Below are positions 54,443 to 63,389 of a stretch of DNA of 64,000 nucleotides, in pieces; within the stretch, counting starts at the first letter, position 1, and the number at the start of each line of letters is the position of its first letter. Source of the DNA: Psychrobacter sp. P2G3 (GTDB lineage: Bacteria; Pseudomonadota; Gammaproteobacteria; Pseudomonadales; Moraxellaceae); the NCBI RefSeq assembly GCF_001593285.1, contig NZ_CP012529.1, positions 1,240,001 through 1,304,000 on the forward strand, written 5' to 3'. Below the pieces are notes generated by a model, which saw only the letters and a list, made by a program, of their open reading frames with translations, was not told the origin of the DNA and searched no databases. A program made the position numbers and the translations under genes.

Positions 54443-56113
54443 ATGAGCCAACAATACACCATCGCTGACTATTTGTTTGATCGCATTGCTGAAGCAGGGG
54501 CGACCGAGATATTTGGCGTACCAGGTGATTTTAATTTAACCTTTTTAGACAATATTATCGATTCTGATAAATTGCGTTGGGTAGGCAATACTAACGAGCT
54601 CAATGCAGGCTACGCAGCCGACGGTTATGCACGTGAGCGTGGGTTTGCAGCGATGGTGACGACTTTTGGTGTAGGGGAGCTGTCGGCAATCAATGCCACC
54701 GCAGGCTCCTATGCTGAGTATGCGCCTGTATTGCATGTCGTCGGCGCGCCTAGTACCGCTCTGCAAGATTCCAAACGCCGCATCCACCATACGCTTGGTG
54801 ATGGCGTGTTTAACCACTTTATTAAGATGGTAGAGCCAGTAACGGTAGCACGTGCGCAGCTTACCGCTGAAAATGCTGCTTCCGAGATTGATAGAGTCAT
54901 TCGTGTGACCCTCAAAAAACATCGCCCAGGCTACTTGTTGCTATCGCCAGATGTCGCACGTCAGCCCATTTATCCACCTTCTACTAAGCTTGTCGATAGT
55001 GCAGAGAATATAACCAGCCAAGCAGCATTGGTCGATTTTAAGAAAGCGCTGATAGAGTTTTTACCGAATAAGACTACCACTTTAATGGCAGATTTGATGG
55101 TGCATCGCTTGGGACTACAAGACCAGCTCAAAGCATTAATTGCTGATACTGAAATTCCTTATACGACTTTATCATGGGGTAAAACCCTTCTAGATGAACA
55201 AAGCGAGCGCTGGGCAGGCACTTATGCAGGTGTGGCATCACGTCCAGTAGTGAAAGATGCGGTGGAAAACTGCGAATGCCTCATTAAGATTGGGGTGCAG
55301 TATACCGATACGACGACTGCAGGTTTCAGTCAAGATATTGATGAAAAGGTCGTTGTTGACTTGCATTATGAGCGTGCGACTATTAGCGGTAAGAACTTTG
55401 CTCCTATCGCATTAGAAGATGCCTTACAAGCGTTGCATGAAGTAATGACTTCGGGTATCAATATTGTACCCAAGCCTTTTTGTAAAGAGATCAAGCCGCA
55501 TGAGCAACATGGTACTGATGAAGAAGCTATCCGTCAAGATGACTTGTGGCATGTCATCGCAGATCATTTAGACCATAATAATCTGGTGTTTGCTGACCAA
55601 GGAACCGCTTACTTTGGTATCAGTGATGTGCGTCTGCCAGAGGGCGTGACCTGCTACGGTCAGCCAATGTGGGGTTCAATCGGCTATACCTTGCCAGCAA
55701 GTTTAGGTGCTGCCATTGCATCGCCTGATAAGCGTAGTGTCTTACTCATTGGTGATGGCTCAGCATTATTGACCATTCAAGAAATAGCAGTGATGATCCA
55801 AGAGCGTATCAATCCAGTTATTGTGTTGGTTAACAATGACGGCTATACCGTTGAGCGCGCAATTCATGGTGAAAATCAACGCTACAATGATATTCCTAAG
55901 TGCAACTGGCACTTAATGCCGCAGGCTTTTGGTGCTGATGAGCATAATAGCTTGGTACTAAAAGCTGAAACGATGGGAGAATTAAAATCTGCCCTCAAGA
56001 CAGCCGCAGCAACGACAGATAAAATGGTGTTTTTAGAGGTGATGACTGACAAGCATGATATTCCGCCTTTGTTAGCAGATATCAGCGCGGCGCTTAAGCC
56101 AAAGGCAGATTAA
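54443..56113 (+). CDS. Thiamine-diphosphate 2-oxoacid decarboxylase (pyruvate/indolepyruvate type)
   Basis: A 556-residue ThDP enzyme of the pyruvate decarboxylase/indolepyruvate decarboxylase group. Visible are the activating Glu in NTNELNAGYAADGYAR (about 52), the His pair in RRIHHTLGDG (about 113), and the ThDP-magnesium motif GDGSALLTIQEIAVMIQE ending in VLVNNDGYTVE (about 437-472). It decarboxylates a 2-oxoacid to an aldehyde; whether the substrate is pyruvate, indolepyruvate, phenylpyruvate or a branched oxoacid cannot be read directly. AAGGA precedes the ATG. It is monocistronic, between the tRNA-Gly and a bidirectional terminator, and appears to be chromosomal backbone. Confidence 0.9.
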   Translation: MSQQYTIADYLFDRIAEAGATEIFGVPGDFNLTFLDNIIDSDKLRWVGNTNELNAGYAADGYARERGFAAMVTTFGVGELSAINATAGSYAEYAPVLHVVGAPSTALQDSKRRIHHTLGDGVFNHFIKMVEPVTVARAQLTAENAASEIDRVIRVTLKKHRPGYLLLSPDVARQPIYPPSTKLVDSAENITSQAALVDFKKALIEFLPNKTTTLMADLMVHRLGLQDQLKALIADTEIPYTTLSWGKTLLDEQSERWAGTYAGVASRPVVKDAVENCECLIKIGVQYTDTTTAGFSQDIDEKVVVDLHYERATISGKNFAPIALEDALQALHEVMTSGINIVPKPFCKEIKPHEQHGTDEEAIRQDDLWHVIADHLDHNNLVFADQGTAYFGISDVRLPEGVTCYGQPMWGSIGYTLPASLGAAIASPDKRSVLLIGDGSALLTIQEIAVMIQERINPVIVLVNNDGYTVERAIHGENQRYNDIPKCNWHLMPQAFGADEHNSLVLKAETMGELKSALKTAAATTDKMVFLEVMTDKHDIPPLLADISAALKPKAD

Positions 56114-56156
56114 GTTTAGAGTAATTAAATAGGAAATTATAAAATCCCAAGCTACA

Positions 56157-56198
56157 GAAAAGCCCTATTCAACCTATTAATGTTGAATAGGGCTTTTT
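56157..56198. terminator. Bidirectional terminator
   Basis: AAAAGCCCTATTCAAC and GTTGAATAGGGCTTTTTT form a 16-bp stem with an 8-base loop between two convergent genes. Confidence 0.9.
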
Positions 56199-56234
56199 TA
56201 TAGTTAACCAGTCTCTATATGTCATAAAAATTAT

Positions 56235-57032
56235 TTAAAAATGAACTTTTACTAGCGCGCTTGGAACGCTTTGGTCGACACCATCAACACCAAATTTGTT
56301 TTTCCAATAGCTGTATTCCATACCGACTTCGATACGATTATCAATACCAAGCACTTTTTGCAAGTTGTACTTAATCTGCGGGTTAATATGCAACTGATTT
56401 GCCTTATCATCGTTATTAAAAGAATAATCAACATAGCCGTCAACGACGAAGTTATTTTTCTCCCAACCATAAGCCAAAGTAATTTGTTGATCATCAGCGT
56501 TACTGAAAGTGTCATCGTTAAAAGCATGATATAAAGTAGCTGAAGCATACTTCATACCATCAATAGGTATATTTAAATCAGCACCAATACCTACTAAGAA
56601 GTTATCTTGCTCAAAACCGCTACTATTCGAGCCGAACTCATAAGTACCAGCTAAGTTTACCTGCTTAATAAAGCCATTATTGTAGTCTGAAATCTTGAAC
56701 TTTGGAGACAGCTCGCCATAAATATCTTTGGCTCGGCTACCTTCAGCATTACTGACGCCTTGCAAACGATCAACGAAGAAGAATATGCCACCCCAACTAT
56801 GAGCGGACGCATGCTCTAAGGTAACTGTCGTCAGCTCTCCATCTTCTGCTAGTTCATAATCAGTACCGTAAAGTACAGAAACGCTCGTATCAGTAAAAAA
56901 AGTCTTAGCTTGAGCAGAGGTTAGACTGCCTAAAGCACCGATAGTAGCTGCTGCTATAAACAATGGTTTTAGATAGTAGAGCCTGTTTTTAGCTGAATGG
57001 ATATGAGTTGTTGCTATTAAGTTTAAACGCAC
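56235..57032 (-). CDS. Outer-membrane channel of the Tsx/OmpK family
   Basis: A 265-residue protein. A long N-region with signal-like LKPLFIAAATIGALGSLTSAQA is cleaved after AQA (about residue 42), and the mature protein is a 12-strand-type beta-barrel with alternating aromatic segments and a terminal aromatic (ALVKVHF). Motifs such as TTVTLEHASAHSWGGIFFFVDRL and FDxx-like GIGADLNIP match the nucleoside-specific channel Tsx/OmpK group. The start is GTG with AAGGGAG upstream, chosen because no ATG fits. It probably admits small solutes such as nucleosides. It stands alone, convergent with the decarboxylase. Confidence 0.85.
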   Translation of the reverse strand: MRLNLIATTHIHSAKNRLYYLKPLFIAAATIGALGSLTSAQAKTFFTDTSVSVLYGTDYELAEDGELTTVTLEHASAHSWGGIFFFVDRLQGVSNAEGSRAKDIYGELSPKFKISDYNNGFIKQVNLAGTYEFGSNSSGFEQDNFLVGIGADLNIPIDGMKYASATLYHAFNDDTFSNADDQQITLAYGWEKNNFVVDGYVDYSFNNDDKANQLHINPQIKYNLQKVLGIDNRIEVGMEYSYWKNKFGVDGVDQSVPSALVKVHF

Positions 57033-57640
57033 AGTATTACTCCCTTAAGTACAGTCGTTAATTTCCCTTAAAAGCGCAATTATAGGACCATGCAAAGTCC
57101 GGTTTTAACATCCTGTCCAAACGCGCTGTTATCTCTAAGGAAAGACAATTTTTAACATAGTTGACCATTTGGTCAGGATTTATATTACTATAAAGAAATT
57201 AAAATAAGTAGTATTAATTACTCAGGAATTAACGAGAGAGTTTTAAAGATGCTAAGTATTTATGAATGCCATCTTACTGTGGGAATGGTGGCTGACTCTT
57301 TTTTATTGCAGGGCTTATATATCTGACCATGATTTGTGGTATAACAATAATTTGTAATGTTCGAAACGTGAAGAACTCTGTGTCTGTTCTAAGTTATTTT
57401 GAAAACTGACTACTAAAAGTTGGATATAAAAAAAGGCTTACAATTTAATGTAAGCCTTTTATGCCTTAAAGAGTGCAGTTTTACTATCGACTATATTTCA
57501 TTTACATACACATAGTAGTTAGGCATATTCTAAAATCAACTGGTTATATACCAATAATAAGCTTCAATAATTCTTAGTCAGCTTTCATTCAGATATTGCA
57601 GTTAAATCTCTCGTCTAAATATAGCAGTTAAATACAGTAT
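57033..57640. other. Intergenic region with a hairpin
   Basis: About 600 bases without a gene. It holds the promoter of the Tsx-like gene and, at 57429-57460, AAAAGGCTTACA with TGTAAGCCTTTT, a terminator-like stem with T-runs both ways but no adjacent gene end; an unannotated small transcript is possible. The rest is AT-rich and featureless. Confidence 0.4.
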
Positions 57641-58429
57641 CTAGATATAGTAGGCTTGGATTTTTGCTGCACAATCACGTAGTATTGGTAAAAACTGTTC
57701 GATTAATACGTCATGAGAGATACGAAGTGCATTGGTACTAATATTAATAGCGCCAATAAGTTCATTATTTGCTTTATAGACTGGCAGTGCTAGCGATAGA
57801 AGGCCTGTATCCAACTCTTGATTTACAACGACGTACTGCTGATCTTTAGCTTCTTTGAGCGCCTGACTAAGCTGATTACGATCAGTAATACTGTATGGCG
57901 TATGAGCGCATAGTTCAACGTTATTAATATAATCTTTAAGCTGTTCATCAGGAAGGCTGGCAAGAATCGCACGACCCATAGAGGTATAAGCTGCAGGTAG
58001 TCTCGTGCCAATCGCTAAGGTAATAGACATCAAGCGATGTTCAGCCGCAGAGCGGGCGATATATACCACTTCATCATCATCTAATACTGCAAACGAGCAA
58101 GATTCACCTGTTTTTTCAGTGACGCGTTCTAAATAAAACTGAATAATATCGTGATGGTGGACGCCACTTAAATAACTGGCGCCAAGGCTTAGCGTTTTCG
58201 GGGTCAAACTAAACTGACGCTTACTTTTATGAACGTAACCGAGGGCATGCAAGGTTAATAAATAACGTCTAGCCTTTGCTCTATCTATCTTGGCGCGCTC
58301 GGCTACTTCGCTCAACGTCATACTAGAGTGGTTTTCATCAAAAGTCAGTAATACGCTCATCCCTGCCGCAAGCGATGCAACAAAATCTGGACTATCTACA
58401 GGTATTTTCTCATCTTGTTCTTTATACAT
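57641..58429 (-). CDS. IclR family regulator (PcaU/PcaR/PobR branch)
   Basis: About 262 residues. The N-terminal winged helix-turn-helix (about 15-75: SLAAGMSVLLTFDENHSSMTLSEVAERAKIDRAKARRYLLTLHALGYV) and the C-terminal ligand domain (YLERVTEKTGESCSFAVLDDDEVVYIARSAAEHRLMSITLAIGTRLPAAYTSMGRAILA) match the PcaU/PcaR type, which senses aromatic-pathway acids. A TTG three codons upstream is in frame; the ATG at 58429 is listed. It is divergent from a PcaB-like lyase gene by about 35 bases and is the obvious candidate to control it and the genes after it. Confidence 0.9.
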   Translation of the reverse strand: MYKEQDEKIPVDSPDFVASLAAGMSVLLTFDENHSSMTLSEVAERAKIDRAKARRYLLTLHALGYVHKSKRQFSLTPKTLSLGASYLSGVHHHDIIQFYLERVTEKTGESCSFAVLDDDEVVYIARSAAEHRLMSITLAIGTRLPAAYTSMGRAILASLPDEQLKDYINNVELCAHTPYSITDRNQLSQALKEAKDQQYVVVNQELDTGLLSLALPVYKANNELIGAINISTNALRISHDVLIEQFLPILRDCAAKIQAYYI

Positions 58430-58463
58430 GCTATTCAATGATTACCAAAATTAGAGATTCTAA

Positions 58464-59834
58464 ATGAAAATTACTCAATTAATCAATCAGCCATTTATGC
58501 ATTCTGATATTGCAAAGCGCTTTTCTGATCGTTTGTTTGTGCAGGCCATGTTGGATTTTGAACTGGCCATCATAGAGGTCAGAGAATATCATAGCCTCAT
58601 TCCAGCAGGCATTCTACAGCAAACTAAAGAAGCGTTAGCGATAGATTTGTTTGATATTGATGATATTGAGGCACAAACCTACCTTGGTGGCAACGCGGCT
58701 ATTCCTTTTATCGCCCAAGCCAAAGCCTTATTACCTCAAGAAATAAAACCGTATTTCCATCAGACTGTGACTAGTCAAGATGTTATTGATACAGCGATGA
58801 TGATGATGCTTAAGCCAGCTCTAAAACGTATCAATGACGATTTGCTGGATGTGCTACAAGCTTGCGCTATATTAATTGAGAGTCATCGTACAACACCGAT
58901 GGCAGGTAGAACATTGTTGCAACAAGCTTTACCGATTACTTTTGGAGTAAAGGCCTCGCAATGGGCAGCATCGCTAATCGCTGTTATGCAAAATTTAACG
59001 CAATTAGAGCATTCTGGCTTTTATTTACAATGGGGTGGCCCTGTTGGGGTTAGTAATGAAGAGAATGAACATCATGAGTTGCCTCAACAAGTGGCGACAT
59101 TACTCGGACTATCGTTGCCATTGCTGCCTTGGCATACGAATAGACAACCTATTCATGCGCTCGCTTCTGGATTAGACGCTTGTGCTGGCGCTATGGAAAA
59201 TATCGTTGAAGATATAGCCTTGATGTGTCAGTCTGAATTAGGTGAGTTGGCTGAACCTGCTATTGAAGGGATGGGCGGCTCATCATCGATGCCGCATAAA
59301 CGTAACCCTGTGTTGTGTGCTTTAATTAAGACCGCTACGTTAAGAATGCACGGGCATCTAAGTGTGATTAGCAACACAACCGCTCAGCCTTTTGAGCGTG
59401 CGTTGGGCCAGTGGCATGCGAGCTGGATGCCTTTAATGGAAGGCGTCGCTTTGGTCGCTGGTGCCGCAGATTATCTAAAGACTTTATTACAAGGGTTGCA
59501 AGTGTATCCCGAGCGCATGGCGGCCAATCTTGATTTAAATAGTGATGCGTATCTCGTTGAACCTTTAAAACGTCATTTTCTAGACCGTCAAGAGCGAATC
59601 TATCCTTTAATAGAACAAGCTAGCCAGCAAGCACATAGAGAGCATAAAGGCTTTGTGCAAACTTTCTTTGAGATAACAACAGAGTTATTGGTAGATGATA
59701 GCGATAATGACTCAAATGAGCTTGCAATACTTCTATCTCCTTTGACTTATTGCGGTGCAGCAGATAGACAATGTCAGCTCACACTACGAGCAATCGAAAC
59801 AATAATTTCAAATTCATTAAGCATAAACAGATAA
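58464..59834 (+). CDS. pcaB: 3-carboxy-cis,cis-muconate cycloisomerase-like lyase
   Basis: A 456-residue fumarase/aspartase superfamily enzyme. The signature GSSSMPHKRNPVLCALI (catalytic Ser loop, about 270-285), the second active-site block TSQDVIDTAMMM (about 108) and TPMAGRTLLQQALPITFG (about 150) match PcaB, which forms muconolactone derivatives in the protocatechuate branch. A typical PcaB operon would contain pcaG/H and pcaC; none is here, so it may serve a related reaction, such as lyase cleavage of another substituted dicarboxylate. The IclR regulator is divergent, and two TRAP binding proteins follow on the same strand. Symbol is by family only. Confidence 0.85.
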   Translation: MKITQLINQPFMHSDIAKRFSDRLFVQAMLDFELAIIEVREYHSLIPAGILQQTKEALAIDLFDIDDIEAQTYLGGNAAIPFIAQAKALLPQEIKPYFHQTVTSQDVIDTAMMMMLKPALKRINDDLLDVLQACAILIESHRTTPMAGRTLLQQALPITFGVKASQWAASLIAVMQNLTQLEHSGFYLQWGGPVGVSNEENEHHELPQQVATLLGLSLPLLPWHTNRQPIHALASGLDACAGAMENIVEDIALMCQSELGELAEPAIEGMGGSSSMPHKRNPVLCALIKTATLRMHGHLSVISNTTAQPFERALGQWHASWMPLMEGVALVAGAADYLKTLLQGLQVYPERMAANLDLNSDAYLVEPLKRHFLDRQERIYPLIEQASQQAHREHKGFVQTFFEITTELLVDDSDNDSNELAILLSPLTYCGAADRQCQLTLRAIETIISNSLSINR

Positions 59835-59955
59835 CCAGATTGACAGAAGCCTAGAAAAGGGTTACGTTAATTCACTATACGAACAAGAATTCTTATATAG
59901 AACAAATTATAAATATTTTATTAGGATTATTTTTGACCATCAAAAAAAGGAATTT

Positions 59956-61026
59956 ATGATGAAGAAAACCCTCCCTACTAGTATGGCGTTGGCAGCCTTA
60001 ATTGGTTTTACTGGCTGCTCACAATCAAACGATACCGCTAATGATGCGGCTAACGGCGATGCTGCAAGTTCTAAAGAGACGACGACATTACGTTTCGCGC
60101 ATTTTTGGCCAGCGACTTCAGCGACGCATACCGATGTTTTTGAACCTTGGGCAAAAAAGGTTGAAGAAGAGTCAAATGGACGATTGAAAGTTGAAATCTT
60201 TCCTTCTGCAACACTCAGTAAAGCCGACGCTGCCTATGATGCAGCTGCTAAAGGCACTGTTGATATCGGTTCTCAACTTCAGGGTTATACCAATGGCCGC
60301 TTTCCATTAACTCAAATCACAGAGCTTCCCGGTCTCTCCAATTCAGCCACTCAAATGAACTGCATGCTACAGACATTGTATGATGATGGGGTGATTTCGA
60401 GCGAATATGAAGATACGCATTTGCTATTTATGATGGGTACCGGTCCTGGAGGCATTCATACTATTGATAAGCCTATTCGTAAACCAGAGGATTTGAAAGG
60501 TTTACGTATTCGTCGTCCTTCTGCCATCGCTGGTGACATTATCGAAGCGGCAGGGGGAACGCCTGTCGGCCTACCGGCTCCTGATCTTTATACTTCGCTT
60601 CAACGCGGCGTACTGGACGGCTTAAGTCTGCCATGGGATGCGACTGGCTCATTTAAACTTATCGAGCTTGTAAATACTCATACCAATATGCCTTTTTATA
60701 GTTCCGCTATTATGGTTACTATGAATAAAGACAAATACGAAAGCCTGCCTGATGATCTCAAAAAAGTCATTGATGACAACTCTGGTAAGGAAATGGCTGC
60801 TATTGCCGGTGAAGTGTTTGACGGTGAAGACGCCAAATTTATGGCTGAGGCAAAAGCCAAAGGCGACATTATGATAGACATTCCTGATCCATTAAATGAT
60901 CCTGCATGGAAAGCACCGTTAGAAGCAGGGACGCAAAAGTACTTAAAAGACACTGAAGCGCTGGGATTGGATGCTCAAACAGTCTATCAAAAAGCAAAAG
61001 AAGCCAGTGCTGCTTGTCAGTCTTAA
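59956..61026 (+). CDS. TRAP solute-binding lipoprotein, copy 1
   Basis: A 356-residue DctP-type binding protein with lipoprotein signal LAALIGFTGCSQ (Cys about residue 21). The family marks are present: TLRFAHFWPATSATHTDVFEPWAKKVEEES, the carboxylate-binding Arg in LKGLRIRRPSAIAG, and LQRGVLDGLSLPWDATGS. A near-identical paralogue follows at 61199. No DctQ/DctM genes lie within reach in this window, although the TRAP permease at 8.2-10.1 kb is far away and adapted to another protein. AAGGA precedes the ATG; a second ATG one codon on is possible. Its ligand, given the context, may be an aromatic or dicarboxylic acid; this is inference. Confidence 0.9.
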   Translation: MMKKTLPTSMALAALIGFTGCSQSNDTANDAANGDAASSKETTTLRFAHFWPATSATHTDVFEPWAKKVEEESNGRLKVEIFPSATLSKADAAYDAAAKGTVDIGSQLQGYTNGRFPLTQITELPGLSNSATQMNCMLQTLYDDGVISSEYEDTHLLFMMGTGPGGIHTIDKPIRKPEDLKGLRIRRPSAIAGDIIEAAGGTPVGLPAPDLYTSLQRGVLDGLSLPWDATGSFKLIELVNTHTNMPFYSSAIMVTMNKDKYESLPDDLKKVIDDNSGKEMAAIAGEVFDGEDAKFMAEAKAKGDIMIDIPDPLNDPAWKAPLEAGTQKYLKDTEALGLDAQTVYQKAKEASAACQS

Positions 61027-61198
61027 TTTGTACGGTAACATTACTTCGTACAGATGATGTTTTGTGTGATTTATAAATATTCTAATAGTGCCTTATTGAT
61101 TTTATGTTTAGTAAATTTAATTATTTAAATTTTTGAACTATGTTGATTGTATAGTTAATGGTAATAATTTCTAATTTATCTACAAGGAAGAGATAAAG

Positions 61199-62278
61199 AT
61201 GTTTATTAAAATTAAAATGGGCGCTATACCTTTATCTATAGTAATGGCATTGAGTATATCAGGTTGCTCTAATCAATCCGAGCAGGGTGGCGATACTAAT
61301 TCAGCCGCAAAAGATGTAACAACGCAGGAAGTTACGACACTAAGGTTCTCACACTTTTGGCCATCTACAGCAGCTTTGCATACTGATGTGTTTGAGCCTT
61401 GGGCTAGAAAAATTGAAGCAGACTCAGAGGGTAGGCTGAAGGTTGAGATTTATCCTTCAGCCACTCTAAGTAAACCTGATATCACTTATGATTCGACTGC
61501 TAAGGGTACTGTTGATATAGGGGCGCAAGTTCAGGGCTATATCAGTGGCCGTTTTCCATTGACTGAGATTACCCAGCTACCCGGTCTTTCAAGCTCAGGT
61601 GCTCAATTAAGCTGTATGCTACAAACCTTGTATAACGATGATGTGATAGCAAGTGAGTATGAGGATACCCATCCGCTATTTATGATGGCTTCAGGACCTG
61701 GCGTTTTTCATACTATCGATAAGCCTATTAGCAAGCCAGAAGATCTCAAAGGCATGCGTATTCGCCGCCCGTTAGAGATAGCGGCTAATATTATCGAAGC
61801 GGCAGGAGGTACCCCTGTTGGTATGCCAGCATCTGATCAATATACTTCCTTGCAACGCGGTGTAATAGATGGAGTGAGCACGCCTTGGGATGCGGCAGGC
61901 GCCTTTAAGTTAGCGGAATTGACTAATACGCATACGACCATGCCTTTATACAGCTCAGCATTATTAGTGACCATGAATAAAGATAAGTATGAGAGCTTGC
62001 CTGATGATCTCAAAAAAGTCATCGATGACAACTCAGGTATGGATATGGCAAAGATTGCTGGCGGTTTATTCGATAGTGAAGATGTTAGAGTTAAAGCTGA
62101 GTCCAAAGCTCGCGGCGATACGATGATAGAGATTCCTGACCCATTAAATGACCCTGCTTGGAGCGGTATACTTAAGACAGAAATTGAAAAATATCTTAAT
62201 GATGTGGAAGCGCTTGGATTAGATGCACAAGGCGTTTATAAAAAAGCCCAAGAAGCTGGCGTTGCTTGTAAGGTTTAA
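61199..62278 (+). CDS. TRAP solute-binding lipoprotein, copy 2
   Basis: A 359-residue paralogue of the preceding protein. Signal peptide SIVMALSISGCSNQ (Cys about residue 24). Most of the length aligns without gaps, including HFWPSTAALHTDVFEPWAR and a nearly unchanged stretch NKDKYESLPDDLKKVIDD. Differences cluster in the ligand region (LEIAANIIEAAGG for SAIAGDIIEAAGG; VSTPWDAAGAFKLAELTNT for the first copy's LSLPWDATGS), so the two may prefer different ligands. AAGGAAGAG precedes the ATG. It follows copy 1 by 172 bases and is followed by a 10-copy heptanucleotide repeat. No permease genes accompany it. Confidence 0.9.
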   Translation: MFIKIKMGAIPLSIVMALSISGCSNQSEQGGDTNSAAKDVTTQEVTTLRFSHFWPSTAALHTDVFEPWARKIEADSEGRLKVEIYPSATLSKPDITYDSTAKGTVDIGAQVQGYISGRFPLTEITQLPGLSSSGAQLSCMLQTLYNDDVIASEYEDTHPLFMMASGPGVFHTIDKPISKPEDLKGMRIRRPLEIAANIIEAAGGTPVGMPASDQYTSLQRGVIDGVSTPWDAAGAFKLAELTNTHTTMPLYSSALLVTMNKDKYESLPDDLKKVIDDNSGMDMAKIAGGLFDSEDVRVKAESKARGDTMIEIPDPLNDPAWSGILKTEIEKYLNDVEALGLDAQGVYKKAQEAGVACKV

Positions 62279-62321
62279 TTTTTATTAGCGAAAAAATTAG
62301 TACCCATATTGAAGTATTGTT

Positions 62322-62391
62322 TTTTCAGTTTTCAGTTTTCAGTTTTCAGTTTTCAGTTTTCAGTTTTCAGTTTTCAGTTTTCAGTTTTCAG
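62322..62391 (+). repeat. Heptanucleotide tandem repeat (TTTTCAG)10
   Basis: Ten exact copies of TTTTCAG fill 62322-62391. The 3' end lies 51 bases before the start codon of the dioxygenase gene, so it covers the promoter region or just upstream. Such perfect short repeats change copy number by slipped-strand pairing. Confidence 0.9.
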
Positions 62392-62407
62392 TTTCCGTTG
62401 ATATAGT
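62379..62407 (+). promoter_or_regulatory. Candidate promoter partly inside the repeat
   Basis: TATAGT at 62402-62407 can serve as -10; the position 17 bases upstream (62379-62384) is TTTCAG, within the last full repeat units, as a poor -35. If right, the tandem repeat forms the upstream part of the promoter. Confidence 0.3.
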
Positions 62408-62442
62408 AAAACTCAATCTTAATAATTTTTAAGGGATTAAAA

Positions 62443-63363
62443 ATGGTTAATAGCGTTCACCCTACAGGACTTTTTGATAATAGTGCAAAAGATTATCAGC
62501 ATATTACTGCCCATCCTTTAGCATCAGCTATGGGAGCAGAAATCAGAGGCGTAGATTTAAGCAATGTCAGTGATGATGTCATGGCTGAAATCGAAGATGC
62601 TCTCTATCGACATAAAATGATTTTTTTTAGAGATCAGGAAATATCTTTTACTGATCACGAAAACTTAATCCTTCAACTTGGTGAGTTCGGAACGGATGCT
62701 TATACGACTGGTGTCCCTAATCATCCCAATATTCAACCACTCATCAAAGAAGCGAGTGTCGCCACCAAAAGCGTGTTTGGCAGTGGCTGGCACGTGGATT
62801 CAGCTTTTTTAGAATGCCCACCTTCTATTGCTATTAATTATGGTGTAGATATACCGCCATATGGTGGCGATACGATGTTCGCCAATGCTGTATTGGCTTA
62901 TAACTCTTTAAGCCCAGCGATGCAGGAGATGATAGCGCCGCTAAAAGTATGGATGAGTGGTAAAAACGTCCTTGCCAATATGCAAGCAGAAAAGCAATCT
63001 CAAGAATCAGGAAAAGTAGGGGCTATCGGCAATATCGAGCTTGATTTGAATACCCAGCAGATGCTAGAAGGCTTTTATCATCCAATGGTCAGAACCCATC
63101 CCGTGTCAGGTGAGAAGTCACTGTATGTCGACAAGATTTATGCTTGCGGAATAGAAGGCATGACGGACGATGAGGCGCGACCTTTGCTTGATTTTTTATC
63201 GAGCTTTGCCACTCAAGAGTCTTTTACTTGCCGATTAAGATGGGAAAACAACACGGTTATTATGTGGGATAACAGGATTTGCTTGCATCAAGCGTTTAAC
63301 GACTATGATGGTTATAGACGTGAGATGTATCGTGCGATTGTCATGGGCGAGAGACCAGTATAA
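62443..63363 (+). CDS. TauD/TfdA family Fe(II)/2-oxoglutarate dioxygenase
   Basis: A 306-residue oxygenase. The iron facial triad is visible: HVD in GSGWHVDSAFLECPPS (about 112-114) and the distal His in ICLHQAFNDYDGYRREMYR (about 287), with Arg residues for 2-oxoglutarate binding behind it. GGDTMFANAVLAYNSL and the N-terminal HPLASAMGAEIRGVDLS are TauD/TfdA marks. Relatives hydroxylate taurine, 2,4-D or other alkyl sulfonates and phenoxy acids; the substrate here is unknown but probably the ligand of the nearby binding proteins. A long repeat lies upstream, and the next gene starts 26 bases downstream, so they may form an operon. Confidence 0.9.
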   Translation: MVNSVHPTGLFDNSAKDYQHITAHPLASAMGAEIRGVDLSNVSDDVMAEIEDALYRHKMIFFRDQEISFTDHENLILQLGEFGTDAYTTGVPNHPNIQPLIKEASVATKSVFGSGWHVDSAFLECPPSIAINYGVDIPPYGGDTMFANAVLAYNSLSPAMQEMIAPLKVWMSGKNVLANMQAEKQSQESGKVGAIGNIELDLNTQQMLEGFYHPMVRTHPVSGEKSLYVDKIYACGIEGMTDDEARPLLDFLSSFATQESFTCRLRWENNTVIMWDNRICLHQAFNDYDGYRREMYRAIVMGERPV

Positions 63364-63389
63364 TAGAATTATAGTAATAGGATTGTATT

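Noticed and set aside
62322..62391. CRISPR array
   Set aside because: Repeat units are 7 bases without spacers; it is a simple tandem repeat. No CRISPR-like repeat-spacer pattern was seen elsewhere, and no cas genes.
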